Shown: positions 7,986 through 16,689, counted from the stretch's first letter. The stretch: 64,000 nt of DNA from Flectobacillus rivi (GCF_030056655.1 NZ_JASHIE010000002.1:124001-188000), one strand, 5' to 3'. Program-made: numbers and translations. Notes: generated by a model from the letters alone, not told the origin.

Positions 7986-9434
7986 CTACAATCTCACACT
8001 TTCAATCATATAAGAAATTTCTTCTACGGCAGCTTCGTCAGAACCCTCGAAACCAATCAATTTGTAACGAATGTTTCCTTTTCCATCAATGATAAATTTC
8101 GTTGGAATACCTACGATACCAAACTTGTCCACCACTTTCGTGTTTTTATCGTCAAGCAATACAGAGAATGTATATTTATTTTCTGTAATAAATGATTGAA
8201 CTGCTTTTTTAGGTTCAGGAATACGTTCCCAAGTATCAATAAACAAAAAGCGCACGTTTGGATCTGCTTTGTATTTATCTAATGCCTTTTGCATAGCAGG
8301 AAATGACTTTTTGCAAGGTCCACACCAAGTAGCCCAAAAATCCAAGATAACTACTTTACCTTTTAATTCAGCCAATGATACTTTATTGCCTTCCAAGTCC
8401 ACAAGCGAAAATGCAGGCGCTGGTTGAGAAATCAATTCTTTTGCCAATTTTGCTTGAATACTTTTTTTCATGTCGGTATGCAATGAACTCAAGTATTTTT
8501 CAAAACCATCACTTTTTCCATTGGTTTGAATATAGGCTTCTTTTATCGCCGCAGCAACCTCATTGCTACCCTTACCTGTCTTTACAAGTTCAGCTAGCAT
8601 TGGTAAAGCTTCTTTGCCTTTGCCAGTTCCTGTCAAGATAAGCGCATAAATCTCATTGGTTTGGTTTACCTTATTTCCTTCAAGATTGCTACGAAGTTCG
8701 TTGATGTATTTCAGTGCTTCATCATACTTTTTGATTTTATACAACAAACCCGCATAGTTTTGTAAGTAATAGTAATAATCACCTTTGGCATTCGGGTTGG
8801 GATTATTTTCCAAGGAAGCTTTAGAGTTTTGAAGTCCTTCAAATGCCAATTTTTCAGCCGTTGCAAAATCACCTTTTTGCAAAAACATTTGCGAATTAGA
8901 AGCCTGAGCTATCCCTTTATAGGATTGAGTTTTTATTTTGGACAGCCACAAAGCATTATTTATGGCATCGCCTGCTTTGGCGTATGTAGAAGCAATTTCA
9001 GAACGTGCGTAGTCATAAACAATGTCAGACTTTTCAGCAGGTTCTGGAAACTTCTTCAGAAATGTTTCATAAGCATCCAACTTGGCTTTTATTTCCTGTG
9101 GTGCTTGAATGACCAAATTATAAGCTGCCATTAATGCCGCTTTTCCTGTTGGGAATTTCTGAACTGCCAACTTGTTAATAGAATCAGCCAAAGAGCTTTG
9201 TTTAATAGAATAGGCTACACGAACGGCAAAAGTAAAATCCTTTTCTTCGGAGGATTTTAGCAAACGAGCAATTTCAGTATCTACTTTTTTCAGCTCGATG
9301 GCATCGCCCGTATCAGCAATTTTTCGGTAAACTTTGAGGAGACTATCTTCTTTTGAAAGAGGCTTTTGTGTTTGAGCCAAGCCCACTAGGGAGATACTAA
9401 GCAAAAAGCTTAGTGCAAATAGTTTTTTGAACAT
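7986..9434 (-). CDS. TlpA/ResA-like exported thioredoxin-family protein
   Basis: Probable periplasmic thiol-disulfide oxidoreductase. A signal peptide covers residues 1-20 (FLLSISLVGLAQ). Residues about 25-330 are helical with TPR-like character. A C-terminal AhpC/TlpA thioredoxin fold (about 335-482) carries FWATWCGPCKKSFP with the CxxC pair near 370-373, and a cis-Pro segment GIVGIPTKFIID near 443. The long helical N-terminus plus C-terminal TlpA layout is common in Bacteroidota, where such proteins are often paired with other lipoproteins; none is adjacent here. It is monocistronic with its own terminator. The redox substrate is unknown. Confidence 0.88.
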   Translation of the reverse strand: MFKKLFALSFLLSISLVGLAQTQKPLSKEDSLLKVYRKIADTGDAIELKKVDTEIARLLKSSEEKDFTFAVRVAYSIKQSSLADSINKLAVQKFPTGKAALMAAYNLVIQAPQEIKAKLDAYETFLKKFPEPAEKSDIVYDYARSEIASTYAKAGDAINNALWLSKIKTQSYKGIAQASNSQMFLQKGDFATAEKLAFEGLQNSKASLENNPNPNAKGDYYYYLQNYAGLLYKIKKYDEALKYINELRSNLEGNKVNQTNEIYALILTGTGKGKEALPMLAELVKTGKGSNEVAAAIKEAYIQTNGKSDGFEKYLSSLHTDMKKSIQAKLAKELISQPAPAFSLVDLEGNKVSLAELKGKVVILDFWATWCGPCKKSFPAMQKALDKYKADPNVRFLFIDTWERIPEPKKAVQSFITENKYTFSVLLDDKNTKVVDKFGIVGIPTKFIIDGKGNIRYKLIGFEGSDEAAVEEISYMIESVRL

Positions 9435-9608
9435 AATAAATGAAATAAGTTTGAGATAAAGAAAAATGGAACTTCATAAAGGTAAGGAGATTTTCTCCTC
9501 TATCTGTGAAGTACACAAAGTATTGATTTACACCTAGTCTTAAAGTTTTTTTTTTGAAGAAAGGATATTTGGGTTTATCAAAAGGTCTCTCGAATTTTGA
9601 AATCATCA

Positions 9609-9815
9609 ATATGAGTCATCCCGAATTTAGTGAGTTGTGAATGAGTGATTATTTTAAAATTTGTATTCTAGCAGTAGAGACGCAATGATTGCGTCTTAAT
9701 CCGAGTCATATCTAGCATGGTAGTACCAAAAAGCGGTTGGAAAATATTTTCCAACCGCTTTTTGGTGAAAACTTGGAGAATAATCCCAATCTTAAAATTT
9801 GGGATGACTCATATT
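9609..9815. mobile_element. MITE-like element with 21-bp inverted ends and a 42-bp perfect palindrome
   Basis: The ends AATATGAGTCATCCCGAATT (9609-9628, continuing one base) and the right end at 9795-9815 are inverted repeats of 21 bp with one mismatch. Inside are a 9-bp-arm palindrome AGACGCAATGATTGCGTCT (9678-9696) and a perfect palindrome at 9725-9766, whose left arm starts ACCAAAAAGCGGTTGG and which has no loop. It encodes no protein. This layout fits a miniature inverted-repeat transposable element mobilised in trans; no matching transposase is in the window. Diverged relatives lie at 2749-2935 and 63614-63786. The palindrome could double as a bidirectional terminator between the TlpA-like gene's upstream side and the end of rlmF. 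Confidence 0.75.
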
Positions 9816-9847
9816 TTCTGATACTAAACTTCAGAATGAAACCTTTT

Positions 9848-9878
9848 TAGGCGCAAAGCATTGCATCTCTACGGTTAA
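9848..9878. repeat. Reverse-oriented GTAGAGATGCAATGC unit
   Basis: Read on the minus strand this is CCGTAGAGATGCAATGCTTT followed by GCGCC. It is a relative of the GTAGAGACGCAAT unit inside the MITE-like element 170 bp away but in opposite orientation. It lies just past the rlmF stop codon. The remainder of 9435-9885 outside this unit and the MITE shows nothing further. Confidence 0.5.
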
Positions 9879-9885
9879 GTGTATT

Positions 9886-10818
9886 TTACTTATTCACAAA
9901 TCTAGCTTTTGCCCAAGCTTTTCTTTCTTCTTCAGAAAAATATGTCCAAACCAAAATTCGGCTTATTTTTTGTCCATGCGACATTTCAATAATGCGATAA
10001 TTGGTAACATCTGTTTTATCAAGAGCTTTATACAAGCTTTTTAAGTTATCTTTTTTCGAAACCAAAGAAGAAAACCAAAGGCAGTTTTTAGCAAAAACTT
10101 TACTTTCTTGAATCATTTGCCAAATAAACTTCAGTTCACCACCTTCACACCACAATTCACGACTTTGTCCACCAAAGTTGAGTGAAGCATTTTGTACTTT
10201 TTTGCCCGTAAGATTCTGTTGCTTACGAATAGAGCTTGCCGATGCTTCTTCAGCGGAAGCGTGGAAGGGAGGATTACAAATCACTAAATCGAATAACTCT
10301 TGGGTACGGATAATACCTTCAAGAATCTGGTCGGGGCGATTTTGTAAACGAACATCTACATTGTTTTTAAGATTCGAATTAGTAATAACAATGTTCTGTG
10401 CCGATTTCATAGCAGTTTTATCTACCTCCGAACCCACAAAACGCCAGCCATATTCGGCATGACCAATGATAGGATAAACGCAGTTAGCCCCTACCCCAAC
10501 ATCCAAAATTCTGATATCCTTACCTGTAGGAATTTGACTATTGTTGGATTCTGCCAATAAATCGGCGGTGTAATGCAAATAATCTGCACGTCCTGGAATC
10601 GGTGGACACAGATAATGCAATGGTATATCCCAATATTCGATTTTGTAAAAAGCTTTTAGAATAGCTTTATTCAACAACTTTACCGCAGCTGGATTGGCAA
10701 AATCAATGGTTTGACTACCGTATTGGTTAATAAAGACAAAAGGTTTTAACTCTGGCGACACCTTCATAAGTGCCTCCATATCATATCTTTCTTGATGTTT
10801 ATTTCTTGAATGAAGCAT
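9886..10818 (-). CDS. rlmF: 23S rRNA (adenine(1618)-N(6))-methyltransferase
   Basis: SAM-dependent methylation of A1618 in 23S rRNA, in the cytoplasm. The 310-residue length matches the family. The N-terminus MLHSRNKHQERYD matches the conserved RlmF opening and fixes the start at 10818. LCPPIPGRADYLHY lies near residue 67, SAM-binding motif I ILDVGVGANCVYP near 103 and the catalytic NPPFH motif near 180. It is followed on the same strand side by repeats and preceded by maf, 66 bp away and also on the minus strand, so the two may be cotranscribed. There are no anomalies. Confidence 0.93.
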   Translation of the reverse strand: MLHSRNKHQERYDMEALMKVSPELKPFVFINQYGSQTIDFANPAAVKLLNKAILKAFYKIEYWDIPLHYLCPPIPGRADYLHYTADLLAESNNSQIPTGKDIRILDVGVGANCVYPIIGHAEYGWRFVGSEVDKTAMKSAQNIVITNSNLKNNVDVRLQNRPDQILEGIIRTQELFDLVICNPPFHASAEEASASSIRKQQNLTGKKVQNASLNFGGQSRELWCEGGELKFIWQMIQESKVFAKNCLWFSSLVSKKDNLKSLYKALDKTDVTNYRIIEMSHGQKISRILVWTYFSEEERKAWAKARFVNK

Positions 10819-10841
10819 GTGTTCTATTGGTAATTGAGTAG

Positions 10842-10899
10842 TTGAGTGAGTTATGAATAGTGAATTTTATTTCCTTTTACTCATTCACAATTCACTAAA
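10842..10899. repeat. Imperfect 23-bp inverted repeat between maf and rlmF
   Basis: The left arm (10842-10864, TTGAGTGAGTTATGAATAGT...) and the right arm (10877-10899) pair with a few mismatches across a 12-nt loop. The right arm runs into the 3' end of maf. The same TGAATTGTGAATGAGT-type word recurs at 2754, 9630, 30252, 30465 and 34503. Confidence 0.5.
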
Positions 10900-11463
10900 T
10901 TTCTTGAGCGCATCGTACACGAGATGTACAGGTAAGCCCATGACTGTAAAATATGACCCTTCGATGCGAGGAATACCCACCATTCCTACAAAATCTTGTA
11001 CGCCATAGCTTCCCGCCTTGTCGAAAGGTTTGCAGTTTTCAATATAATAATCAATTTCAGCGTCCGTTAATTCTCTGAAAAATACGTCTGTCGTATCGCT
11101 GTAACTTTCCATGGAATCTTTGGTCATCACACAAACCCCTGTAATTACTTGGTGTTTACGTCCCGAAAGTTTTTGTAACATCCACTTGGCTTCAGCTTTG
11201 TCTTGTGGTTTATTCAAAATCAAACCATCGACTACCACAATTGTGTCAGCCGTTAGTATAATTTGATTTTCGATTTCATGCTGAAATGCCAATGCTTTCT
11301 TTTTTGCCAAAAATACAGGAACTTCAGGCGCAGGCATCGTATCAGGAAAATCCTCATCTGTTGGTTTTACCTTGACACTAAATTCAAAGCCCGCATCTTT
11401 AAGTAATTGTTGTCGACGTGGCGAATTTGAAGCTAAAACAAGTGGATAATTTAATGTTAGCAT
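10885..11463 (-). CDS. maf: Maf-family nucleotide pyrophosphatase
   Basis: House-cleaning enzyme that hydrolyses non-canonical or modified nucleoside triphosphates to monophosphates. The preferred start is the ATG at 11463, giving 192 residues (MLTLNYPLVLASNSPRR); a longer frame to 11523 would add 20 residues not typical of the family. Motifs: SNSPRRQQLL near residue 11, KPTDEDFP near 37, the central ADTIVVVDG near 77, and KLSGRKHQVITGV near 99. It is divergent from the outer-membrane protein gene. The C-terminal codons lie inside an inverted repeat. Which Maf subclass (dTTP/UTP or other) applies is not determined. Confidence 0.92.
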   Translation of the reverse strand: MLTLNYPLVLASNSPRRQQLLKDAGFEFSVKVKPTDEDFPDTMPAPEVPVFLAKKKALAFQHEIENQIILTADTIVVVDGLILNKPQDKAEAKWMLQKLSGRKHQVITGVCVMTKDSMESYSDTTDVFFRELTDAEIDYYIENCKPFDKAGSYGVQDFVGMVGIPRIEGSYFTVMGLPVHLVYDALKKFSEL

Positions 11464-11477
11464 TCTGAGAGTTTTCG

Positions 11478-11485
11478 TATTTTTG
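11478..11485 (+). promoter_or_regulatory. Bacteroidota -7 box (TAnnTTTG) for the outer-membrane protein gene
   Basis: TATTTTTG fits TAnnTTTG exactly. It predicts transcription starting close to 11492, so an ATG at 11493 would be leaderless. That favours the ATG at 11550, which also opens directly into a signal peptide. No clear TTG was found 19-21 bp upstream. Confidence 0.45.
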
Positions 11486-11549
11486 TTTAGATATGATATG
11501 CAAATTTCTACAAAATAAGCCAATTATACCCACAAAACCTTGTAGGAAC

Positions 11550-13445
11550 ATGAGCCTGAGTGAAATTGTCGCACTGGTTACAATGACCTTTTGGCTATTA
11601 TTTGCGCCAATATCGGCCCACGCCCAACAAAAAGATTCCACTCAAGCCTTTATTCCTGAAGATTATCAAGTAAAGAAAAATAAAGAAGATAGTTTGCTTT
11701 ACTCTAATTTAAAAAAGCGGTTTTCAAAAAATCGGGTTCTCAACGAAATTTATCATGCCCTCTTCAAGGATGTGTATAATCAAAACTCAGCGGGTCAGGA
11801 GGTTGTGAAAATTGACGAAAATCCCTTTCAGGAATATGAAGGTCGAGTTGTGCGTAAAATCTATGTCAAAACACTCCGAGTTTTTGGAGAAAGTGTCAAT
11901 GATACTGCTCGTAAAGCACAGGGTTTTGAAAAGTTTTTTAGCGCTCTACACACCAATACCCGAGAGAGTATCATCCGAAAATCCTTCCTATTATTCCACA
12001 CGGGCGATATCATCGATGCCGACCGACTTCGTGACAACGAGCGTGTGATGCGTAATAGTACCATTTTGCACGATGCTCGTATTTTGGTAGTTCCTGATGA
12101 ACAATATCCCAACTTGGTGGATTTGTTGGTCATTACGCAAGATATTTGGTCATTGATTCCTGATGTCAATTTTGGAGGTTTTGATCGTTATGATTTGAGT
12201 ATCAACCAAGTAAACTTTCGAGGACTAGGTCATTCCTGGAGAAACACCTTTTATATCAATCAAAAAGAATCACCCAAACTCGAATACGCCACCACCTATA
12301 CCATTCCGTATATTGGCCGCTCCTTTATTACAGGCCAATTGGATTTGTCGTTTCGTAGGCAAACCAATCGCTATGCTTTGCGTTTTTTTAGACCATTTCT
12401 AACGCCAGAAATGAAAATGGCAGGAGGTTTTGAAATGAGTCACGACCGTGATTTGCGCGTGACTACAAGAGGATATGATGCACGCACACTCATGCAAAAT
12501 GACACCTTGCCGTTGTATTTTCCAACAGTGAGAAATTATGTAGATTTTTGGCTAGCTCGTTCTTACAAACTTCCTTTTTTAAGTCCTGAAAATCAAGCTC
12601 GTACCCGCTTTATCGTCGGACTAAGATTTACCAGTATCAATTACACTCAGCGCCCTGTTGTAACTGCTGACACCAACCAGCTTTTTCGTAACCAAGAACA
12701 ATATTTAGTTGGTATTGGCTTTTCGAATAGACGCTACAAACGGGATTTTTTGATTTATGGCTTCGGGATTACTGAAGACGTTCCCTACGGTTATCTGGCT
12801 ACTTTTGTGGCGGGAAAAGAATATTCGGATGCTTTTGGCAGTCGCTTTTATTCGGGGATAAAACTGGCAAGAGGACAGTATCTTAACAATTCAGGCTATT
12901 TGTATGCTTTACTCAATGCAGGTGCCTACACCAATGGTACGGCAGGGGTAAGTATCGAATCTAATTATTTTTCGAGGTTATATACATTGCCCAAAGCCAA
13001 ATTACGTCATTTTATCAATCTCAAATATGCCTTTGGCGTACAACGCTACACGGGTGAATATCTCAATATCAATGGTGAGAATGGTATTTTAGGCATCAAT
13101 AGCGATCAACTTTGGGGTAGTAAAAAACTAGCCCTAGGCTACCAAGCCGTTTGGTTTTCGAAAGTCAACTTTGTCGGCTTTCGCTTAGCGCCATTTTTTC
13201 AGCTAGATATGGCTTTTGTAACACCAAGAAATCAATTTTTATTTACCAAATATCCCTACACTGGGATAGGTTTGGGAGTAAGATTACGAAACGAAAATCT
13301 GACATTTAATACTTTCCAACTCAAGTTTACCTATTTCCCCAACTTGCCCAATATAGGAGTGCTCAATGCCTCTTTTAGTGATACATACAATTATCGCCTC
13401 AAAGACTTTGATATTTCGGCACCAGAAATCGTGCCCTTCCGATAA
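11550..13445 (+). CDS. Outer-membrane beta-barrel protein with POTRA-like N-terminal region
   Basis: Predicted outer-membrane protein of about 631 residues from the ATG at 11550 (MSLSEIVALVTMTFW), whose first ~27 residues form a signal peptide ending AHAQ. An in-frame ATG at 11493 adds 19 residues and seems less likely given the promoter position. The region around residues 75-190 (VVRKIYVKTLRVFG, HTGDIIDADRLRDNERVMRN, VDLLVITQDIW) resembles a POTRA fold of the BamA/surface-antigen kind. The rest has alternating aromatic-rich strands ending in a barrel-like C-terminus. It stands alone downstream of divergent maf. It is a BamA/TamA-like superfamily member of unknown task, not BamA itself, since only one POTRA-like unit is evident. 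Confidence 0.75.
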   Translation: MSLSEIVALVTMTFWLLFAPISAHAQQKDSTQAFIPEDYQVKKNKEDSLLYSNLKKRFSKNRVLNEIYHALFKDVYNQNSAGQEVVKIDENPFQEYEGRVVRKIYVKTLRVFGESVNDTARKAQGFEKFFSALHTNTRESIIRKSFLLFHTGDIIDADRLRDNERVMRNSTILHDARILVVPDEQYPNLVDLLVITQDIWSLIPDVNFGGFDRYDLSINQVNFRGLGHSWRNTFYINQKESPKLEYATTYTIPYIGRSFITGQLDLSFRRQTNRYALRFFRPFLTPEMKMAGGFEMSHDRDLRVTTRGYDARTLMQNDTLPLYFPTVRNYVDFWLARSYKLPFLSPENQARTRFIVGLRFTSINYTQRPVVTADTNQLFRNQEQYLVGIGFSNRRYKRDFLIYGFGITEDVPYGYLATFVAGKEYSDAFGSRFYSGIKLARGQYLNNSGYLYALLNAGAYTNGTAGVSIESNYFSRLYTLPKAKLRHFINLKYAFGVQRYTGEYLNINGENGILGINSDQLWGSKKLALGYQAVWFSKVNFVGFRLAPFFQLDMAFVTPRNQFLFTKYPYTGIGLGVRLRNENLTFNTFQLKFTYFPNLPNIGVLNASFSDTYNYRLKDFDISAPEIVPFR

Positions 13446-13656
13446 TTGAGTATATTTGCAAACAATTAACCACCTCCTTTTAATACTTCTCTTAACTTGA
13501 TGTAAAGCTCTGGCTTCTTGCAGAAAAGATACCATTTATAATTGTACAAAATCCACATTAATGGACATTATCGGAAGAGTATTCGTTACTCTTGTTAAAA
13601 CCTTGTATCATTATAATCTTCGCAAATCTAGGTCTGTACACATTAAATTTAAAATT

Positions 13657-14115
13657 ATGTCCATTGAAAAAGATATAAAGCAAAAATCTTTTGCTAATCC
13701 TTATCAGAAACTAACCGTAAATATCATGTTTACCAACAACTGGTTAGTGTCTGAATTTAGTCAGATTATAAAACCCTATTCTCTTAGCGAGCAGCAATAT
13801 AGTGTTCTCAAAATTTTGCAACTTTCTCATCCTACCCCACTCTGTATCAACACGATTATCGACAGTATGAGAGATCAAATGTCAAATGTTTCGAGATTGG
13901 TAGATAAACTTGAGCAAAAAGGATTTGTCGAAAGAAAAAAATCCCCTAATGATAGAAGAGTAGTAGAGGTACTTATTACGGAAGAAGGCTTACAAGTAAC
14001 CCATGAGCTCAATGAGCTGATTGAGGTTTGGGAGTCGCAAAGTATTCAAATGAGTCAATCCGAACTTGAGCAATTGGATACACTACTTCAAAAACTCCAA
14101 GAAGATGCTTCATAA
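13657..14115 (+). CDS. MarR-family regulator, first of a tandem pair
   Basis: A 152-residue winged-helix repressor-type protein. I chose the ATG at 13657 because it aligns with the start of its neighbour (MSIEKDIKQKSF versus MSIEQDIQQKAF); the frame is open 32 codons further up without support. The DNA-binding core runs from LSEQQYSVLKIL (near 45) to NVSRLVDKLEQKGFVERKKSPNDRR (near 80-105), with the DRR wing motif. It precedes a paralogue and a YceI gene on the same strand. A TAAATTTA box (13644-13651) lies immediately upstream within a stretch shared with the second gene's promoter, suggesting auto- or cross-regulation. The ligand is unknown. Confidence 0.88.
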   Translation: MSIEKDIKQKSFANPYQKLTVNIMFTNNWLVSEFSQIIKPYSLSEQQYSVLKILQLSHPTPLCINTIIDSMRDQMSNVSRLVDKLEQKGFVERKKSPNDRRVVEVLITEEGLQVTHELNELIEVWESQSIQMSQSELEQLDTLLQKLQEDAS

Positions 14116-14299
14116 TCAGCCAAAGCCATAGACAATGAGCGATAGATATGCGTCATCTTTGATCGATTCAATAACGATTTTAGTAAAACTTGTTAACAAA
14201 ATCTCTATATTTTATTTAATTAAGGAAATTTTACAAAATACAAGCCATTGATTTTCAGACTACTAATTAACATTAACAAAAAATTAACATTTTAATGTA

Positions 14300-14329
14300 T
14301 TGACATCAAATGTTTTTACATTAAATTTG
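14300..14329 (+). promoter_or_regulatory. Consensus Bacteroidota promoter of the second MarR gene
   Basis: TTG at 14300-14302 and TAAATTTG at 14322-14329 are separated by 19 bp, matching TTG-N19-TAnnTTTG. The start ATG is 12 bp downstream, so the leader is very short. The words ACATTAAATTT here and ACACATTAAATTT before the first MarR gene are shared and could be an operator. Confidence 0.7.
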
Positions 14330-14341
14330 TATCATCAAATT

Positions 14342-14800
14342 ATGAGTATCGAACAAGACATACAGCAAAAAGCATTCAAATCACCTTACACTAAGGCCGT
14401 TGTGAATATTATGTTCACAAACAACTGGCTTTGTACATTACAGAGTGATTTACTGAAACGTTATGATGTAACGTTGCAGCAATATAATGTTTTGAGAATT
14501 CTGAGAGGGCAGCATCCAAATCCTATTACAGTATGCGGAATAATTGAGCGTATGCTCGATAAAATGTCAAATGCCTCAAGATTAGTTGACAAGCTTATTC
14601 TGAAAGATTTAGTAATCCGTAAAGAGTGTCCACACGACCGTCGTCAAGTAGATGTTATCATCACAGACAAAGGTTTGGACTTGTTGGCAGAACTAGATAA
14701 CCAACAATCAGAATGGGAAACGGCACTTCACAAGCTAAGTCCTGAAGAAGCCCTCACACTAAGTCATCTTTTAGACAAACTCAGAGGCTCGACTGAATAA
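14342..14800 (+). CDS. MarR-family regulator, second of a tandem pair
   Basis: A 152-residue winged-helix protein and clear paralogue of the preceding gene: same length, collinear, with shared VNIMFTNNWL, MSNxSRLVDKL and DRR segments. The start at 14342 is fixed by a consensus promoter 12 bp upstream; the 14 codons upstream overlap that promoter. It has more cysteines than its partner (NWLCTL near 36, VCGII near 65, KECPHDRR near 98), so redox sensing by Cys is possible, but this is speculation. It is followed 68 bp later by the YceI gene, the probable target. MarR next to YceI is a recurrent pairing in Bacteroidota. Confidence 0.9.
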   Translation: MSIEQDIQQKAFKSPYTKAVVNIMFTNNWLCTLQSDLLKRYDVTLQQYNVLRILRGQHPNPITVCGIIERMLDKMSNASRLVDKLILKDLVIRKECPHDRRQVDVIITDKGLDLLAELDNQQSEWETALHKLSPEEALTLSHLLDKLRGSTE

Positions 14801-14868
14801 TTGGTATTTTCTGAATTGTATTAAAAACTCCTTATTATTCATATTCACTAAAATTATTTTTCAATCAA

Positions 14869-15465
14869 ATGAAAGCAATTAAGTTCATCGCAAGTTTATT
14901 TGTATCTGCAACAGTATTGAGTTCAGCTATCGCTGGTAACGCTCCTAAGAAAGCTGCTGAAGGTTTGGCAGTAGATACTAAAGGTTCTAAAATCCACTGG
15001 TTGGCTAAAAAAGTAACTGGTCAACACGAAGGATTTATCAGCATCAGCAACGGTAACCTTTCAGTAGCTAAAGGTAAAGTAACAGGTGGTACTTTCACAA
15101 TCGATATGAAATCTATCGTTTGTACTGACATCACTGACGCTGGTTACAACCAAAAATTCATCAGCCACATCACTACAGGTGATTTCTTTGAAGTAGAAAA
15201 ATTCCCAACTGCTACTTTCAAAATCACTAAAGTTGCTGGTTCAAACATCACTGGTGATTTGACTTTGCACGGTATCACAAAAACTATCACTTTCCCTGCT
15301 ACAATTACTTCTGCTGCTGGTAAAGTAACTGCAACTGCTAAAATCCCAGTTGACCGTACAGATTTCAACATCAAATATGGTTCTAAGAAATTCTTCGAAT
15401 CAATCGGTGACAAAGCTATCGACGATGTATTCAACTTGGACGTAACTTTGGTAGCTGGTAAATAA
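14869..15465 (+). CDS. YceI-family exported lipid-binding protein
   Basis: Secreted or periplasmic beta-barrel of the lipocalin-like YceI family, which binds isoprenoid or other amphiphilic ligands. Residues 1-22 are a signal peptide (MKAIKFIASLFVSATVLSSA). The YceI domain covers about 32-196 with DTKGSKIHWLAKKVTGQHEG at the start, TGDFFEVEKFPTATF near 105 and GDLTLHGITK near 129. Its codon use is strikingly uniform compared with its neighbours (repeated ggt, gct, atc, aaa), which suggests high expression. Two MarR genes sit upstream and a strong terminator follows directly. The ligand is unknown. Confidence 0.92.
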   Translation: MKAIKFIASLFVSATVLSSAIAGNAPKKAAEGLAVDTKGSKIHWLAKKVTGQHEGFISISNGNLSVAKGKVTGGTFTIDMKSIVCTDITDAGYNQKFISHITTGDFFEVEKFPTATFKITKVAGSNITGDLTLHGITKTITFPATITSAAGKVTATAKIPVDRTDFNIKYGSKKFFESIGDKAIDDVFNLDVTLVAGK

Positions 15466-15493
15466 TCCACCCAAAGTGCTCTGAGCACTATAT

Positions 15494-15526
15494 AAAAGCC
15501 CTGCAAATGATTGCAGGGCTTTTTTT
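15494..15526 (+). terminator. Strong rho-independent terminator after YceI
   Basis: A 10-bp perfect stem (AGCCCTGCAA against TTGCAGGGCT) with an ATGA loop, followed by seven T's. It lies 29 bp beyond the YceI stop. The remaining bases to the SDR start at 15785 are AT-rich with no feature that I can name. Confidence 0.92.
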
Positions 15527-15784
15527 ATGGTTTTGCTCCATTTTCTCTACTCCTTTACCCTTCCCCTAATTAACTTCTCAATCCTTTCTTCTTTGATTCT
15601 TTTAACTTTTTCAAAAATTCTCAATTAGTATGCTTGCATAATAATTTTATTTATCCCAAATTGCTTTACAATAGAACTTTACTTTTAAAAAGTATAGTAA
15701 AATAAAGTCATAAAGGAGAGATAAAATATAGCATAAGGTATTTTAATCACCTGTTTTGCTTTTAAATCTTTAAACTAAAAAGCT

Positions 15785-16672
15785 ATGTTTAACCAACCAA
15801 TGCTAAGAGACGGAGCCTTACAAGGTAAGACCATTGTAGTGACAGGAGGAGGTACTGGACTAGGAAAATCTATGTCGAAATACTTTCTAGAATTAGGAGC
15901 AAATGTAGTTATTGCCTCCCGCAAACTCCCTGTATTGGAAGCCACAGCCAAAGAATTAGAAGAACTCACTGGTGGAAAAATCCTTCCAGTAGCCTGTGAT
16001 GCACGTAACTACGACGAGGTAGAAAATGTTCTTAAAACAGCAGTAGAGCACTTTGGTAGTGTGGAAGGCTTGGTCAATAATGCCGCAGGAAATTTTATTA
16101 GTCCAACCGAGCGACTTACTCACAAAGCCTTTGATGTGGTAGTAGACATTGTGTTGAAGGGTACTTATAACTTTAGCTTGGCATTTGGTAAATATTGGAT
16201 AGAAAATAACATCAAAGGAACCGTCATGAGTATTGTGACAACTTATTCTTGGACTGGTTCTGGTTATGTTGTTCCATCAGCGACAGCCAAAGCAGGTGTG
16301 CTTGCTTTAACACGCTCCTTGGCGGTTGAATGGGGCTACAAATATGGTATCCGCTTCAATGCCATCGCTCCAGGTCCATTTCCAACAGAAGGAGCATGGG
16401 AAAGGCTATTTCCTGCCGAAGCTATGGGACATGACCTTGCTAAAAAGTTTGACCCAGCAAGCCGTATTCCTCTCAAGCGAGTGGGTGATCATCAAGAATT
16501 GGCTAATTTGGCAGCGTTCTTAATGTCAGATTTTTCATCATATATCAATGGTGAAGTCATTACGATTGATGGTGGTGAGTGGCTGATGGGCGCTGGTGAG
16601 TTTTCGGCCTTGAACGAAGTACCAGACGAAAAATGGGATATGATTGCTCGTGCGGTGAGAGGTAAAAAATAA
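15785..16672 (+). CDS. SDR oxidoreductase of the 2,4-dienoyl-CoA reductase type
   Basis: Probably an NADPH-dependent reductase of 2,4-dienoyl-CoA esters, helping beta-oxidation of unsaturated fatty acids. The 295 residues hold the cofactor motif VVTGGGTGLGKS near residue 18, NNAAGNFISPTERL near 97 and a catalytic region TTYSWTGSGYVVPSATAKAG near 155-175. The usual SDR YxxxK is replaced by SxxxK, with the tyrosine displaced upstream (TTYSW). This is the arrangement known for DECR-type reductases and supports the specific call. No other fatty-acid oxidation genes are adjacent. An alternative is another enoyl-CoA-type SDR. Confidence 0.85.
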   Translation: MFNQPMLRDGALQGKTIVVTGGGTGLGKSMSKYFLELGANVVIASRKLPVLEATAKELEELTGGKILPVACDARNYDEVENVLKTAVEHFGSVEGLVNNAAGNFISPTERLTHKAFDVVVDIVLKGTYNFSLAFGKYWIENNIKGTVMSIVTTYSWTGSGYVVPSATAKAGVLALTRSLAVEWGYKYGIRFNAIAPGPFPTEGAWERLFPAEAMGHDLAKKFDPASRIPLKRVGDHQELANLAAFLMSDFSSYINGEVITIDGGEWLMGAGEFSALNEVPDEKWDMIARAVRGKK

Positions 16673-16689
16673 GATTAAAGTAAAAAGAA

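Noticed and set aside
9397..9609. 70-codon minus-strand ORF upstream of the TlpA-like gene
   Set aside because: It spans the likely promoter region and shows no family or membrane pattern.
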